Both the position numbers and the translations under genes were made by a program. The notes beneath the pieces are model-generated. The model did no database searches. It saw only the letters and a list, made by a program, of their open reading frames with translations, and had not been told where the DNA came from. From the NCBI GenBank assembly GCA_037447655.1, contig JBBHKE010000022.1, positions 55,508 to 117,581 of the forward strand: a stretch of 62,074 bases of DNA, given 5' to 3'. Every line of letters starts with the position of its first letter. Within the stretch, counting starts at the first letter, position 1. Below are positions 1-17,815 of this stretch, in pieces. The stretch is from Zygnema cylindricum (Eukaryota; Streptophyta; Zygnematophyceae; Zygnematales; Zygnemataceae).

Positions 1-210
1 ATTTTTCTTTTTACCAACTCTCTGTTTTTTTTTTCACCAAAGGGTTCATCTTTTAAACCACTTTTTTTTTTGTCTCTCAACCATTTTTCTTTTTACGTTT
101 AATCCTGGGTTTTTACTTCTTAACCCAACTTGAAAATTTTGCCTGCTATATATAATATTTTTTTTTTACTTTTTTATTTATTTTTTGTTCTTTTTACTTT
201 TTTTTTCCAG

Positions 211-6910
<6,700 letters not shown>

Positions 6911-8990
6911 TTTTTTCCTGGAAATTTAAATTTTTCCGTCGAACTTTAAATTTCCTCCTTGAAATTCTTACTTTTCCTTCGATTTTCCTTGAAATTTGAC
7001 CTCAAAAATTGATTTTTTTCCTTAAATTTGACTCGATTGTGGACTTGGTTTGATTCTTTTTTTCCAATTTGACTTCGGCAATTGAATTCCTTGGTAAAAC
7101 TTTTACCTCAAAAGTCGATTTTTTCCTTGTATTTGAGGGAAAAAAATAATTTTTTTTCCCTTCCATTTGAGAGAAAGAAATGTTTTTTTCCTTTTAAGTT
7201 GATATTTTTTTTCGTTCCTTTGTAGAATAATGGCCTCTCTCTTAAAAAAGTCTTAAAAAGTTTAAGTTCAAATTTTTTTGAAGTTTTAAAGCTTTAAATT
7301 TTTTAAAGCGTAAACTTTTTTAGTTTTGAAGTTGTAAATTTATAAAGATCTAAGGCTTTGGCAATAGATTTTTACTTTAGAAGTATGCATATATTTTTTT
7401 TTTACTTTTTTAAACAGGAGGGTGAGAAGAGGGAGGGAGGAAGGAAGAGGGAGAAAGGGATGTGGGGAGGGAGGGTGGGTTGGAGGAAAGGAGGGAGAGA
7501 GGGGGGAAAGCAAAGAGGGAGGGTGGAAGGTGGGGAGGAAGGTGGGGAGGTTGGGAAGGAGAGGGAAGAGGAGAAGGGAGTTGGGGAGGGAGGTAGGGAT
7601 GTAGGACGATAGTAAGAGTAGTAAGAAGAAAGGAAGAATATAGTAAGAAGGGAGGGGGAAGGATGATAGAAGGAAGAAGAAGAAGAGAGGAAGAGGAAGA
7701 GAAGGAGAAGTGGAGGAGGAAGTGGAGGAGGAGGAAGAGGGTAGGAAGATTTTGTTTTTCTCTTTCAATAAACTTTGCAGATTAAAATTAGGGAAAAAAA
7801 CTTAAAAGGGGAAGTGGATTCAAGGAGAGAAGATGATGAAGGTTGAGAGAAGAGAGCGGGGAGGTGGGAAAGTATAAAAAACAAAAAGGAGAGGGAGATG
7901 AGAGGAAAGAAAGAGAGAGAGGGAGAGAGTGAGAGAGACAGAGAAGAGAAAGATGGTCAGAAAGGATAGAGAGAGAAAAGAGGGAGAGAACGTGAGAGAG
8001 AGGGAGAGAGAGAGAGAGAGAGTACCTATTTTCCTTGATGAGATCCTTTTTTTTAAAACCAAAAACTCGATTGGAGGTATTGTCGAAAAATAAGTTGTTA
8101 CTTCTTGCGACTTCTCCTTTTAAAAGGTTAGTTTTTTTCTTTTAAAAAAAAAAAGAGGGAAATTTGTATAATATTGATTTTTTTTCTTGTAAAATAGAAG
8201 AGAAATATGTCTTTTATTTCAACATCTAAGAGGGAAACAAATGTGAATAAAAAAAATAAACACTTGAATAGAACAAAAAAAATTTAAGGAAAAGAAAAAA
8301 AAAAAACTCTCGGAAACACTAGTTTATGGTTAGATGAATCTTTAGTTTTAACTAGGGATTTTTGCATTTTTTGTTTGACTATGAAAAAAAAAAAAAAAAT
8401 TACCAAATTTGATAATTAACCATCAAATAAGCTAATTTGTACAAACCATTTTTTTTTCTTTTGGCAGGTTGAGGACATGTTTTTCTTGGATTTCCCTTCA
8501 CGTTCAAAGTTTTTTGGAGGTTTTTGTTTTCCTCAATAGTCACCTGAAATGAATATAAATAAATGGGAAAAAACATGTATCAATTAATAAGAAGTGAATG
8601 TAAATGATTTTTTTTGTGACAATCGTCTCCATCGTTGTTGTCTCCACCGAAATTTCTATCATTGAGAATTTTTCTATGATATAAACAAGAAAACAAAAAA
8701 AATATTGTTATTGAATAAATAACATTTTGTGAAAATCGAGTCTTGTTGACGTTTCTTTGGTGTTTTTTTTTTTCCCCCACGTTTTGTCATTTTAATTGTA
8801 TTTTTCGTAATTTGAGGGTCTTTAGTCTTTGGCTATCAAAACCTTTTCTTCATTTTTTTTTCTGATTTTTTTTTTTTTTGGTTTTCTTTTTCCTTTTATT
8901 TTGCCTTTATATCTTCATTTCCTTCATTAACATTATTCGGTAGTACAGAATTCAGAATAGAGGTACAGATTTTGGCACATAGTATGGTTA
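6911..8990. other. Intergenic, low-complexity; no gene seen
   Basis: T-rich sequence follows the SCY2 stop. A GGGA/GGAAG purine tract occupies about 7410-7745 and a GAGA tract about 7900-8022. A possible terminal exon sits at 8468-8539 (acceptor TTTTGGCAG, short open frame to TAG, AATAAA-like signals just after), but no upstream partner was found. Long A and T runs are frequent. Confidence 0.5.
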
Positions 8991-9350
8991 AAAGTTTGGT
9001 AAAAGAATTTCGGTACAAGTTCAGTTCAGTAAAAGTTCGGCAAAAGTTTGGTAAATGTTCGGTAAAATTTCGGTAAAAATTTGGTAAAAGGTTGGTAAAA
9101 GTTTGGTAAAAGTTAGATGAAAGTTCGGTGAAATTTCAGTTCAGTAATAGTTCGGTGAAAGTTCGGTATTGGTAAAAGTCGGTAAACTCGGTAAAGTTCG
9201 GTAAAAGTTCGGTGAAGGTTCGGTAAAAGTTCGGTGAAGGTTCGGTAAAGGTTTGGTAAAGTCGGTGAAGTTTGGTAAAAGTTTGGGTAGAAGTTCGGCA
9301 AAAAGTAGGGTTAAAAGAAGGGTACAAAGATAGGTAACCAAGTCCGGTAA
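8990..9350. repeat. 10-11-bp minisatellite AAAGTTCGGTA
   Basis: About thirty imperfect copies of GTAAAAGTTCGG/GTGAAGGTTCGG stand head to tail. Minus-strand open frames of the LPNFYRTFTEL type are generated by the repeat and are not called as genes. Confidence 0.85.
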
Positions 9351-9351
9351 A

Positions 9352-9780
9352 ATGTTTGGTAGAAAGAGGTTGTTTGTGGAGATCATGAGACTGAAAATAG
9401 ATTCCATGCGATACTTTAGTAGTGACGAGAAAGCCCTTCATACTGAATACAACCATGAGGATTTTAGTGTTTTAAGTTTCTACATGTTTCTTGGAAACCC
9501 TGACGAGCCTCGGCTCCTTTTTAAGTCCCTTCCTCATGTTGGTGGGTCACTTAATTGGACGTATCTGAGAGAGAGAAGAGGACTTTATCAAGGAAGCATG
9601 GTGGTCAACGACATGGGAACAAGAAAAAAAGAGTACGCCAAAAACAAAACGGAAAAACGGAACGGAAAACAGACCAAACGGGCCAAATGGAGCCCCCTGG
9701 CCACTCGTGCTTCGCCATACTATTTTGCGACTGTCGAGGTTCTTCTAGCTCGTCATAACACTTTTAGAGGGGGGGGGTAG
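9352..9780 (+). CDS. Hypothetical open frame, 142 residues
   Basis: An open frame starts at the last unit of the preceding minisatellite (MFGRKRL) and ends in a G run (RGGG then TAG). The first 70 residues are mixed in composition (SFYMFLGNPDEPRLLF) and do not look like repeat. The middle is Lys/Arg/Asn-rich and basic. I recognise no domain, signal peptide or membrane segment. It could be a chance frame or a decayed exon, since no promoter or partner exon is evident. Confidence 0.15.
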   Translation: MFGRKRLFVEIMRLKIDSMRYFSSDEKALHTEYNHEDFSVLSFYMFLGNPDEPRLLFKSLPHVGGSLNWTYLRERRGLYQGSMVVNDMGTRKKEYAKNKTEKRNGKQTKRAKWSPLATRASPYYFATVEVLLARHNTFRGGG

Positions 9781-10083
9781 AGGGGGAAAGAGGAGGAGAG
9801 GGGGGGAAGAAGGAAGAGGGAAGACTGGCCCATCACATAAGTGGATACAAGGAAAAAGTAGTGTGATTGCAATAAGAGCTGAAAAAATGACGACAGTCCA
9901 TTGTCACAAACATGAATAAGTGTGGATATGATTCGCCGGCAAGGATACGGTAAAATGTGATTTTAGCTCTTTTTTTGGTGTTTGATCCTCTCTTCTAACT
10001 GTTGTTACAACGAACTGTTTTTTTTTTTTTTGTGCTTTTATGATTTTTACGAAACTTTCCTTCAGGATTTCATGTTGAATAGT

Positions 10084-10544
10084 AGTGTTGCAAGGTTTTG
10101 CCAATAACCGATCTGTGCCATTTTTTGGCTTTCCAATAATCGATATATTGGCACGATATATCGAAACCGGTGCTACCACCGATAAGAAATCAATAATATC
10201 GGTTTTTTATCGCGATAACACCGATACCGATAACTATCCACGATAACTGTACGGTTCGTACCGTACAGTTGTACGGTTTATCCCGCCGTACGGAACTGCC
10301 GTTATTACGTTACACAGGGTACGGAACAAATTGTTACAAGTGGCATGCCACGCTATATACGGTGACAATATACTACAGTATATTGTAAAGTACTATTATT
10401 TGGCGTACTATATTTTTTCTACTTATCGCCGATAAAGGAATTTGATGGTCTCGGAGCGATATATCGAGACCCTTGACCGTTAGATCACCGATAACTATCG
10501 GTAGCGGTGTTATCGCGATAAATTTCTTGCCGATACACAACACT
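10084..10544. mobile_element. Foldback/MITE-like element rich in CGATA motifs
   Basis: A 461-bp non-coding segment begins AGTGTTG and ends CAACACT. Inside, an imperfect inverted repeat pairs TATCGCGATAACACCGATACCG (about 10208-10229, read here in two parts: TATCGCGATAAC and ACCGATACCG) with the complement of the block at about 10490-10520. Many CGATA/TATCG words are scattered near both ends, as in subterminal transposase-binding repeats. The central part contains GTACGG repeats. No coding capacity is seen and the target duplication is not clear. Confidence 0.55.
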
Positions 10545-10545
10545 G

Positions 10546-12500
10546 TCATGCCGTAAGACGTCAGCGAGTATTATGATTTAATTGTGTACTAATTCATGTT
10601 TCGGTGACGTGACAGGTTCATATCCGAGAGTACAACTAGAGATTCGTGCGGGACAAAGGTTGGAATATACTCTCGTACGGCGCCACGGGAACACGATGTG
10701 AAATCAGCGTGGAACTGGACCGCGGTACAGCATCAGACGTCAGGAATTCAAACGGCTACAAACCTGACAAGTGTCTGAAGTCATGAACCATTGGAGGTTC
10801 ATGCATCATTTTTGCTTAGCTTAGGGAGGGTTTTCATCCTCGAGGTGTAGATCTAAGGCAGTCCGAGGCGGCCACGCAGCGGTCGTCTCTTGAAACTGGT
10901 AGCATTTTGACATAGAAACCTGCCTGCTCAGAGACATGTAGGAATTAGAGTAGCCATACGGATTAGTGAAAGCATAGGATAAATGCCATTTGGCGATATA
11001 GTAACTTTTGCAAATTAAGTACGGGAATCCAACATTGGAAGGTTGTCGTTTTCTGGCAGGCTTTTTCTCGGGATTTGTCGAACTCTATCGCTAGGGTTTC
11101 ACTAATTTTCACCTAAAATTTAGTGACAGGCTAGTTTTTGAGTTAGGGTTTTTCCTTTTTCAGACCCATAGTTTCATGCTAGTAATTGTCTTTGAGCTTC
11201 TCCTTCTCTTTGTATTAAGACCTTACCTAATCTACCGGCGCAAGCCAACCTGCAAGGTTTCCCTCCAGACTGTGTTCTACTTGTTGTGGTATACGAATTG
11301 TGTTGTGCGGATTTGGTGTTTTCTTGCTGTCAGAGCGTCGACTTTGCGGTATAGTTCCAGTCCTATCCGGCTTTGGGGGAATACCGGCTATCTCGGCTCC
11401 TTCAACCGGTTAGGGAAGGGTTCTTGTCCGTTGATTGGACTCCTGTAGGGAATAATATTGATGACTTCAGGGCCTAGTGGCTACTGTCGCAAATATTCCC
11501 GTACTTAATTTGCTTCTTTCTAATTTTCTTTATTCCTTGTGTCAATTGTTTTCTTTCTGTCTAGTTTATTTTCATTCGTTTCATTTCTAATTTTCTTTAT
11601 TCCTGGTGTCTTCTGTCTAGTTTGTATTTAATTTGTTGAAATTAAAAAAAAAAAAAAAAGTATAATATTTTTGTTATGCTTTGATTCCATTTTATTTGTT
11701 GCCTACTTTGTTTTTAAGTTGCTGAATTTGAGATTGTTGAACTGTCCGGTATCGTTTTCTCTTCTTTCTTTCTACCGGATTAACTCACTCAGAAAACCTA
11801 GAAAACTTAAAAACTCATAAAAAAAAAAAAAAACCTAATTTAAAAAAGTTATATATTTAAATATTAGGTTGCACGAATTATCACGAAAATTATCATTGCT
11901 TTATAGACGGGCAGAGCGTGGCATAACGCTGATACGCGTGCCCTAACAGGCTACTAACTACGTTGGTATTTTAAGTTGTGATCTCTTTTCGACGATTCAG
12001 AATTGGAGGGAGGTTGGAGCATCGTTGGGAGACCTTACCAATCCCTCCAGGTGAGTAATCGGGTCCTTGTGGTTGTAGGCGCGTGATAGGTTGTTAAGCG
12101 CGATAACCTAGAGGGGTTAGGATCCGACCGAAGGTTGTGTCTTCCTTTCCGCATAGGCATTGTGGCTGCATTTTCTTTAGATCTGGCCGTGATTAGTCTT
12201 GGATAGCGACTTCTTGTCTGTTACATCTGGCCTTGTTGGGCCAGGATAATTTCCTGTTTTATTACATCTGGCCTTGTGGGCCTTAGATAATTCCCTATTT
12301 TCTACATCTGGCCTTGTGGGCCTTGAATAGTTTCTTGTTTTATTAAATCTGGCCACAAGTGGCTTTGCATAGGTGACATGTTTCTACAACAAGTATGGGG
12401 GCAAGAGAGAAGAGATGGAGGCAGGCTGCCTACATTTTCTTTATATGTTTTCCGCTATTTAATTTAGACCTAGAAAATACAAAAACTACTTATTTCAATA
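10546..12500. other. Unassigned sequence upstream of the gypsy element
   Basis: No convincing gene. It may contain the 5' LTR and leader of the downstream gypsy element, but with no second LTR in the window the boundary cannot be set. A perfect 19-bp inverted repeat (GCAAATTAAGTACGGGAAT at 11010-11028, complement at 11495-11513) brackets about 465 bp. A 90-codon frame at 11176-11448 has no recognisable feature. Confidence 0.4.
12180..12370. repeat. About 40-bp tandem repeat ACATCTGGCCTTGTGGGCC
   Basis: Four to five units of about 40 bp, each starting with (A)CATCTGGCC, then TTGTGGGCC, then a TAGATAATTTCTTGTTTT-like tail. They lie a few hundred bases before the gypsy gag region and may be part of its untranslated leader. 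Confidence 0.75.
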
Positions 12501-12854
12501 GCACATTGGTCTTGAGTAGGGTTTGGCATCTAGTTGTATTCGGATAGGACGACTGTCGGATTACATGCTAATAGACTATAACTTTTTCCAGTTTTCGGCC
12601 GGCACAACTAGAAGCTTGAGTCTTTATCAGGAATCGGCTAGGGATTCCATTCCTGTCAGCTTCCCTCCTTTCCAGTCCCCGATCATACTATCCAGTCTCA
12701 GCTTACGGGTTCACCCGACGCTGTATCTGGTACTACAACCATCTATAGATTTGTCTCATCTGTCTCTTCGTCCTTTTCTCACAGCTGGGGGGAAGACTCG
12801 GTTATAGACTCCTTTGATATTCAAGATCTAAATCTACCACCTTCGATCTTTCCA

Positions 12855-13587
12855 TTGGGCGGACAGTATACAATAACTCCTGTCCCTTTTGCGTGGACAT
12901 GGCCTCGTGTATGGACACCAAAGGAGGTAAAAATCAGTTTTGTTTTCCAGGTCTTAAGGACACTGTGTCTTTGTCACATTTTCTCATATTTTTTGATACT
13001 GAGATGCGCGATCTCGCATTCCGGTATCAAGACCGTTATGATTTACGCGTTGCTTTTTTTGTCACTTAGGCGATACCTTAGGGGATCTGCCCTATCTCTA
13101 TATACACAGAAATATGTGGCAATTTGTGCTATGACAGAAATGGCACCCGCATATTCCAAATCTTTAGCCATAACAAGCAGTCCACAAATGCTTTTCTATG
13201 CCACGATACCCGCAGTTTATGACTCTGCACGTAATGAAATTTCACTTGAAATACTTGAGGTCCCTCACCAATTCGCGATGGTAGCTCGGGCGGCAATTCC
13301 TACTCGAACAACTATTTTGGTTCCGTTACGAGATTCGGTATTGTTTGTTTTTAGTTTGTTACAAGAAGGGTACAAAATGCAGAATCTTGATCAAGTCAAT
13401 GAACTAATGAATTTTGAACATCGCCCAGGCGAAACTGCCTCGGCATTGCAAACACATATAGAAACATTACGTGAAACACTACCAGATCTCATGTTGTGCT
13501 AGATCTCATGTCTGACGCAGAGGTAGTTCAAAAATTTGTGTGGTGCAATTTCCCACCCAATCTTGATGTTGCATTCAAAGCCATTTG
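12855..13587 (+). pseudogene. Gypsy gag capsid-like region, broken
   Basis: The frame 12855-13502 ends in a capsid-like stretch (HRPGETASALQTHIETLRE) typical of retrotransposon Gag helices. It is then thrown out of frame at about 13490-13510, where AGATCTCATGT is duplicated. The next frame continues with DAEVVQKFVWCNFPP and runs into a stop at 13586-13588. The N-terminal half (about 12855-13100) is hydrophobic and unlike Gag, so the real start is uncertain. Confidence 0.55.
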
Positions 13588-14877
13588 ACTGAGGCATATG
13601 GCCTCAAATTTCTTTTCGAGCAGGTTGCAGAATATGCCGTACGGTATGAAATGCAGGCCAGCTGGTGGGACGCTCACGAGCGACCTACATCTTCTCTTAA
13701 AATAAACCCGAATCCTAATCCTAATCCACGCAACCCATGGTTTAATCCAACACCTCCAAGGGCTCAAGCCATGGGAACATTACCAACGACCCTTGTGGTT
13801 GTTTTATGTTTCCGATGTGGTAACAGTGGTCGCGACGCACGGGGCTGTCTGGATAAGACTCCCACGTGTACTCATAGCAATCAAACATGTTATTATGTAC
13901 ATCAATGTCACATTAAAAATCCCGATTTCAGCTATCAAAATCAAATGAAAAACGGCGGTATACTTGCTCGCTCAGCAAAATTGGTCACTCCACCCAAAGG
14001 GGTAGAGAAAGACAACCCTCCAAAAATCAGCAGGAGGGACCGAGAGAAAGCCGAGATGCAGGCTACCGTAGCGGCTATGATGAAGGAGCAGTTTGCCGCC
14101 CTTATGGTGCAGGTCAAACCGCAATTAACCGGAATGGCCCGAACAGTGGTCCATATGCCCTCTTTTGCTGGGCGATCTCTTCGGGAGTCCAGCGTCCAAC
14201 AGCGAGCAGTTCAGTGTAAAGGGACTCCCGATCATAATCGCGAGTCAAAATCCATTAACACTCGTATCCCACTATCATTTGCTAAAGAACCCCGCTCACC
14301 TATTCCAGAAATGGCCTCTAGCATTACCACTGAAGCATTAACTATTTTAGAGAGGAGCATACAAGACACCTATAAGGTCAAAGAACGTTTGTCAATCCTG
14401 TCCACCATGCTCCCACAGTTAGATAGCATTGACACAAAGGTAGATCTAACTCCTTCTACGGTTGCGTTACAGGCATTACAAAACCATCGTAATGCTCTCT
14501 CCCTTCAAGCTATTACTCTTGAAGAGCGGTCTAGCCTCACTCCTCACATCAGTTTTCTAGATAACAATTTGGGCGTTTTTACGGTTAATGGGTTTACTCC
14601 GGCACTTCCTCTCATGGATACAGGCGCAAAGCCAATTATCCTCGGTTCTGATTTTGCCATCAAAATAGGTCTTACAGCAAATAAGCTAAAACCCACTACC
14701 ACACGTCTATTGACTTCCGCAGGTACCACAGAGCCGGTCCTCGGTATTACAATAAAACCAATCTGTTTTCAGTTTCAGAGTCAGTCAGCGACGGATTTCG
14801 CAGAAATTTTTGCTCATGGCTTGGTCACCAAGTGTAGTGACTATGAATGCTTGGTGGGTCAAGACGTTATTTTTTGA
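13585..14877 (+). pseudogene. Gypsy gag C-terminus, zinc knuckle and aspartic protease
   Basis: A 430-residue open stretch. Residues about 75-88 (13807-13848) form a CCHC knuckle CFRCGNSGRDARGC in which the expected His is Arg, so metal binding is probably impaired. Residues 345-348 (14616-14627) are the retropepsin active site DTGA, followed by the flap-side LGSDFAIKIGL. The C-terminus, CLVGQDVIF, matches the end of a retropepsin fold. The frame stops at 14875-14877, and the methyltransferase-containing frame starts just downstream in another register. In an intact element these would be one polyprotein. An NP dipeptide repeat (about residues 41-48) precedes the knuckle. Confidence 0.7.
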
Positions 14878-14886
14878 GTTGGGGGG

Positions 14887-16235
14887 GTGGTTGATATGCA
14901 CGATCAGACATTTTCGTACAGACCTAACAACTTCCCGGAACATAAAATTTGCTTACCCTTTACCTCGGCCCGGGAACCCATGCCTACTACGGCCCATTTG
15001 GCGCTGATCTTGCCAGCCTATGCCGCAGTTGGCATAGGTGCAGACCTCCTTAAATCGTTAACATCGAATGAAATCTCACCAGATTCCCCAGGTTTACCAG
15101 AATTATTTAGTACACCCGGATTTACCATTGGCTCTTCAAATTTTGACCGACTATATAAAATAACTATACCAATTCCGTTATCTAGTATTCTAGATCCACC
15201 CTCCATTGCGATAGATCCTTCCGGATTCTTGCCCATTAAATGGACACCGGTCAATTTACAACCTCACCAAATTGATCTCGTTATCTTAGACCTTTTTGCA
15301 GGAATAGGGACTTCACTTCTCTCTTGCCTTCGGAACGGTCTCCTAATAAAGCATTACTATTCCGTAGATATTGACCCTTTGGCAAGACGCCCTCAGTTGC
15401 ACCACTGTCAAGTCTTGCATGAACATTATCCTCATCTCTTACCCCAATCTGCATTTCACGACATGCATTCGGCTTTGCCATAAGATATGCGGCTAATAGA
15501 AAACCATCATCTTATGGAATTGGAGCCAATTGATCTCCTCTTTGCCAGATGGGAATGTCAGGGTATGTCTAGGGCCGGGAAAGGTTTAGGTCTCGCAGAT
15601 CCACGTACTAAGTTGTTTTTCAAGGTGGTGCGTCTTATCCACTTTTTCCAAAAACTAGATCGTCTTTTTTGATACATCTTAGAGAACGTCGCAACATATA
15701 ATGACCCCCGACCTACGGTCCTCGCAGGATATAAACGCATTGAATCATTAATTGGACCACCACTGATTATTGATGCGGCCCGCCACAGTTCTCTAGCCCA
15801 TCGAGTTAGTTCTAAGTGGACTAACCTGGTGGACATGGGTCGGCTCCGAGAGGCTAACCTCGCTGTCCGACCACCTAACCTTTCTATTCAAGATGCACTT
15901 CTTCCATTTCATAAAGTCCAGACCTGTATACAGACAGACTATCCCCCGGTATTTGGTCTTAACATCCTGGGCCAGCCACTACGTGCAGTGCCTACACTAG
16001 TTGCTTATCCCCACTCTCATGCATACTCACAAAAGGACCGGGCATGCTTCAGAATACTCATATAAGCAACTTAGAAGAACCTACTGCCGCAGAACGAGAA
16101 CATCTTTTACATTTCATCTCAGGCACCACTGCTGCTCCGGGACTCACCGATAGGTTGCGCTGCACCTTACTTGGTCGTGTCATGGATCCCCAATCACTGT
16201 CATTTGTCTTAGGCATGGGGTTCGCCGCTGGTTGA
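14887..16235 (+). pseudogene. DNA (cytosine-5) methyltransferase domain inside the gypsy polyprotein
   Basis: This segment holds the ordered C5-methyltransferase motifs. Motif I (AdoMet binding) is ILDLFAGIGTS at about 15289. Motif II-like SVDIDPLARR follows. Motif IV, with the catalytic cysteine, is WECQGMSRAGKGLGL, Cys codon 15556-15558. Motif VI ENV is at 15682-15690. Motif VIII is AHRVSSKWTNL at about 15796. Motifs IX-X run from PTLVAYPHSHAYS to LLGRVMDPQSLSFV before the stop at 16235. The enzyme family flips out cytosine and methylates carbon 5 using AdoMet. The usual Pro of the PCQ box is Glu here. I recall ECQ as normal in plant retroelement methyltransferases, but that is unverified. 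In-frame stops at 15481 and 15670 and a frameshift near 16035 inactivate this copy. The position between protease and RT, in the same direction, shows that it travels with the element. Confidence 0.85.
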
Positions 16236-16589
16236 TAGGCACAAAACCATCCGTCTCAATCAGCTGGGGGGGGGGCATACACCATTCAAACACACACCTT
16301 CCAAGTCCTCACCTTCTCTTCGAGGCACAACTTTTCAGCTTGCTTTTTTTCCTTTTCCCCCTAAGTTTGACACCGATCACACTCTTTATGATTTTATGGA
16401 ACATAGTTCATATGAGTTGGTCTCTCCGAGCATACACGGCCGCTAGATCTCAGGTAGAGGTAGAGGCATCACCACACTGGACAGCTGCATTTCCATCTAG
16501 AAGTTGGCATCACGCAATAATTTGTTTGCATCAGCTCCCAGTCGAGTATGAGTTGGGACACTCTTTAATAGCGGATGAGCAGCTAGCAT

Positions 16590-17230
16590 TTGCACAGGTC
16601 ATGGAAGCAATGACCATCAACACGCCTAAAAAACCGACATGGAAATTTGGAACTCGACTAACAAAGCCGGAACACGAACTTTTAGATGGAGTCATAAACC
16701 GACATATAGGCGCATTCGCGTTCTCTATGAAAGACTTAGGTCGACACACCACTTACAAAATACCGATTGACCTGGAAGATGACAGACCCATATTTAAGCC
16801 CAAGCATCGTCTATCATAAATTAAATGGGAATCCGTAGACAAACAATGCGCACAATTAGAAGAGACTGGCCTGATTTATAGGTCCGATTCCACCTTTGCG
16901 GCGCCCGCCGTCATGCCTCGTATAAAAGACTCCGAAAGGAATTTTACGGAACGTCGCATGTGCGGGGACTATCGAGAAGTAAATTCAAATACAATTCAGG
17001 ATCGGCATCGAATGCCGTTGGCGGAGGACATTTTTGATCATGTTGGAGGAGCTATATATTTCAGCATCCTAGATTTGCGATAATGGTTTAACCAAATCGA
17101 AATAGAGGAAAAGGACCGACATAAGACTGCATTTTGGGGAAGTGACGGGCGTTGGGAATGGGCAGTTATGCCCTTTGGCCTTAAAAATACACCGGCAGTA
17201 TTCAAGAAAGTCATTGACTCAGTCTTGGGG
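16590..17230 (+). pseudogene. Gypsy reverse transcriptase N-terminal half
   Basis: Recognisable RT blocks run in order: the pre-RT stretch IPIDLEDDRPIFKPKHRLS, then AAPAVMPRIKDSERN, MCGDYREVNSNT, GGAIYFSILDLR, and finally MPFGLKNTPAVFKKVIDSVL. There are in-frame stops after KHRLS (16817-16819) and after LDLR (about 17081). Similarity ends at about 17230, before the YxDD catalytic box, RNase H and integrase. The break may be a deletion or an insertion junction. Confidence 0.8.
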
Positions 17231-17640
17231 GGATTTCATACTGATTTAAACCAACTTGATAAGCTTGTTTTGTGTTTGGGTTACGTTTTTTTAATTTATC
17301 TATGATGATCCGTGCTCTATCTGTTTCACTATATTGTGGGGGGTTTTTTATTCCTACATTGTTATCGTCATCTTCTAAATGAACATTTTTTTGACAATTT
17401 CCAAATGTGAGCCCTGAGACAATACTATGTGAAATCTGGAAAATTCCCTTGCGCCTAGAAAACATTGAAAAGAACAAAATATGAAGAAGAAAAAAAAATA
17501 AACATTATAAAAAGAAAATAATAAGAAAAACCTTTAAAAAGTTTAATTTAAAAGAAATGAGTTGAAAGAAAAATAAGTAAAGGGATAAAAAAGATGAAAT
17601 AAAAAACATGAAATAAAAAAAACAAAAACAAAAATACAAA
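17231..17640. other. AT-rich sequence after the gypsy break
   Basis: No recognisable coding sequence on the + strand. A minus-strand 88-residue frame (17211-17477) lacks known motifs. From 17480 the sequence is A-rich (AAAAAACAAAAACAAAAA) and could be the degraded tail of an inserted element. Confidence 0.35.
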
Positions 17641-17815
17641 ACTGTAGGATTTAGGGTTAGGCTGTAAGATTTATGGTTAGGTTGTAGAATTTAGGGTTAG
17701 GCTGTAAGATTTAGGGTTAGGCTGTAAGATCTAGGGTAAGGCTGTAAGATTTAGGGTTAGGCTGTAGGATACAGGGTTAGGCTATAGGATTTAGGGTTAG
17801 GCTGATTTAGCTGAA
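17641..17815. repeat. Telomere-like 20-bp repeat GATTTAGGGTTAGGCTGTAA
   Basis: About nine tandem units of 20 bp, each containing TTTAGGGTTAGG. TTTAGGG is the standard telomere heptamer of most plants and many green algae, but here it is embedded in a longer unit (GCTGTAAGA spacer) with point variants. This is an interstitial block and not a chromosome end, because complex sequence continues on both sides. Confidence 0.8.

Larger units (their letters stand above)
12500..17230 (+). mobile_element. Ty3/gypsy-type element carrying a DNA methyltransferase, truncated
   Basis: The order on the + strand is gag-like capsid, zinc knuckle, aspartic protease, cytosine-5 DNA methyltransferase, then reverse transcriptase, which breaks off before its YxDD box. 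RNase H, integrase and the 3' LTR are missing. Placement of RT after PR, and RT sequence of the MPFGLKNTPAVF type, identify the gypsy superfamily. Several stops and frameshifts show that this copy is dead. The 5' limit is approximate because no LTR pair was found. Confidence 0.75.

Noticed and set aside
8468-8539. Last exon of SCY2 or another gene
   Set aside because: SCY2 has a well-placed stop at 6908-6910. This short acceptor-plus-frame has no partner exon.
9113-9456. Minus-strand frames with LPNFYRTFTEL repeats
   Set aside because: Direct products of the AAAGTTCGGT minisatellite.
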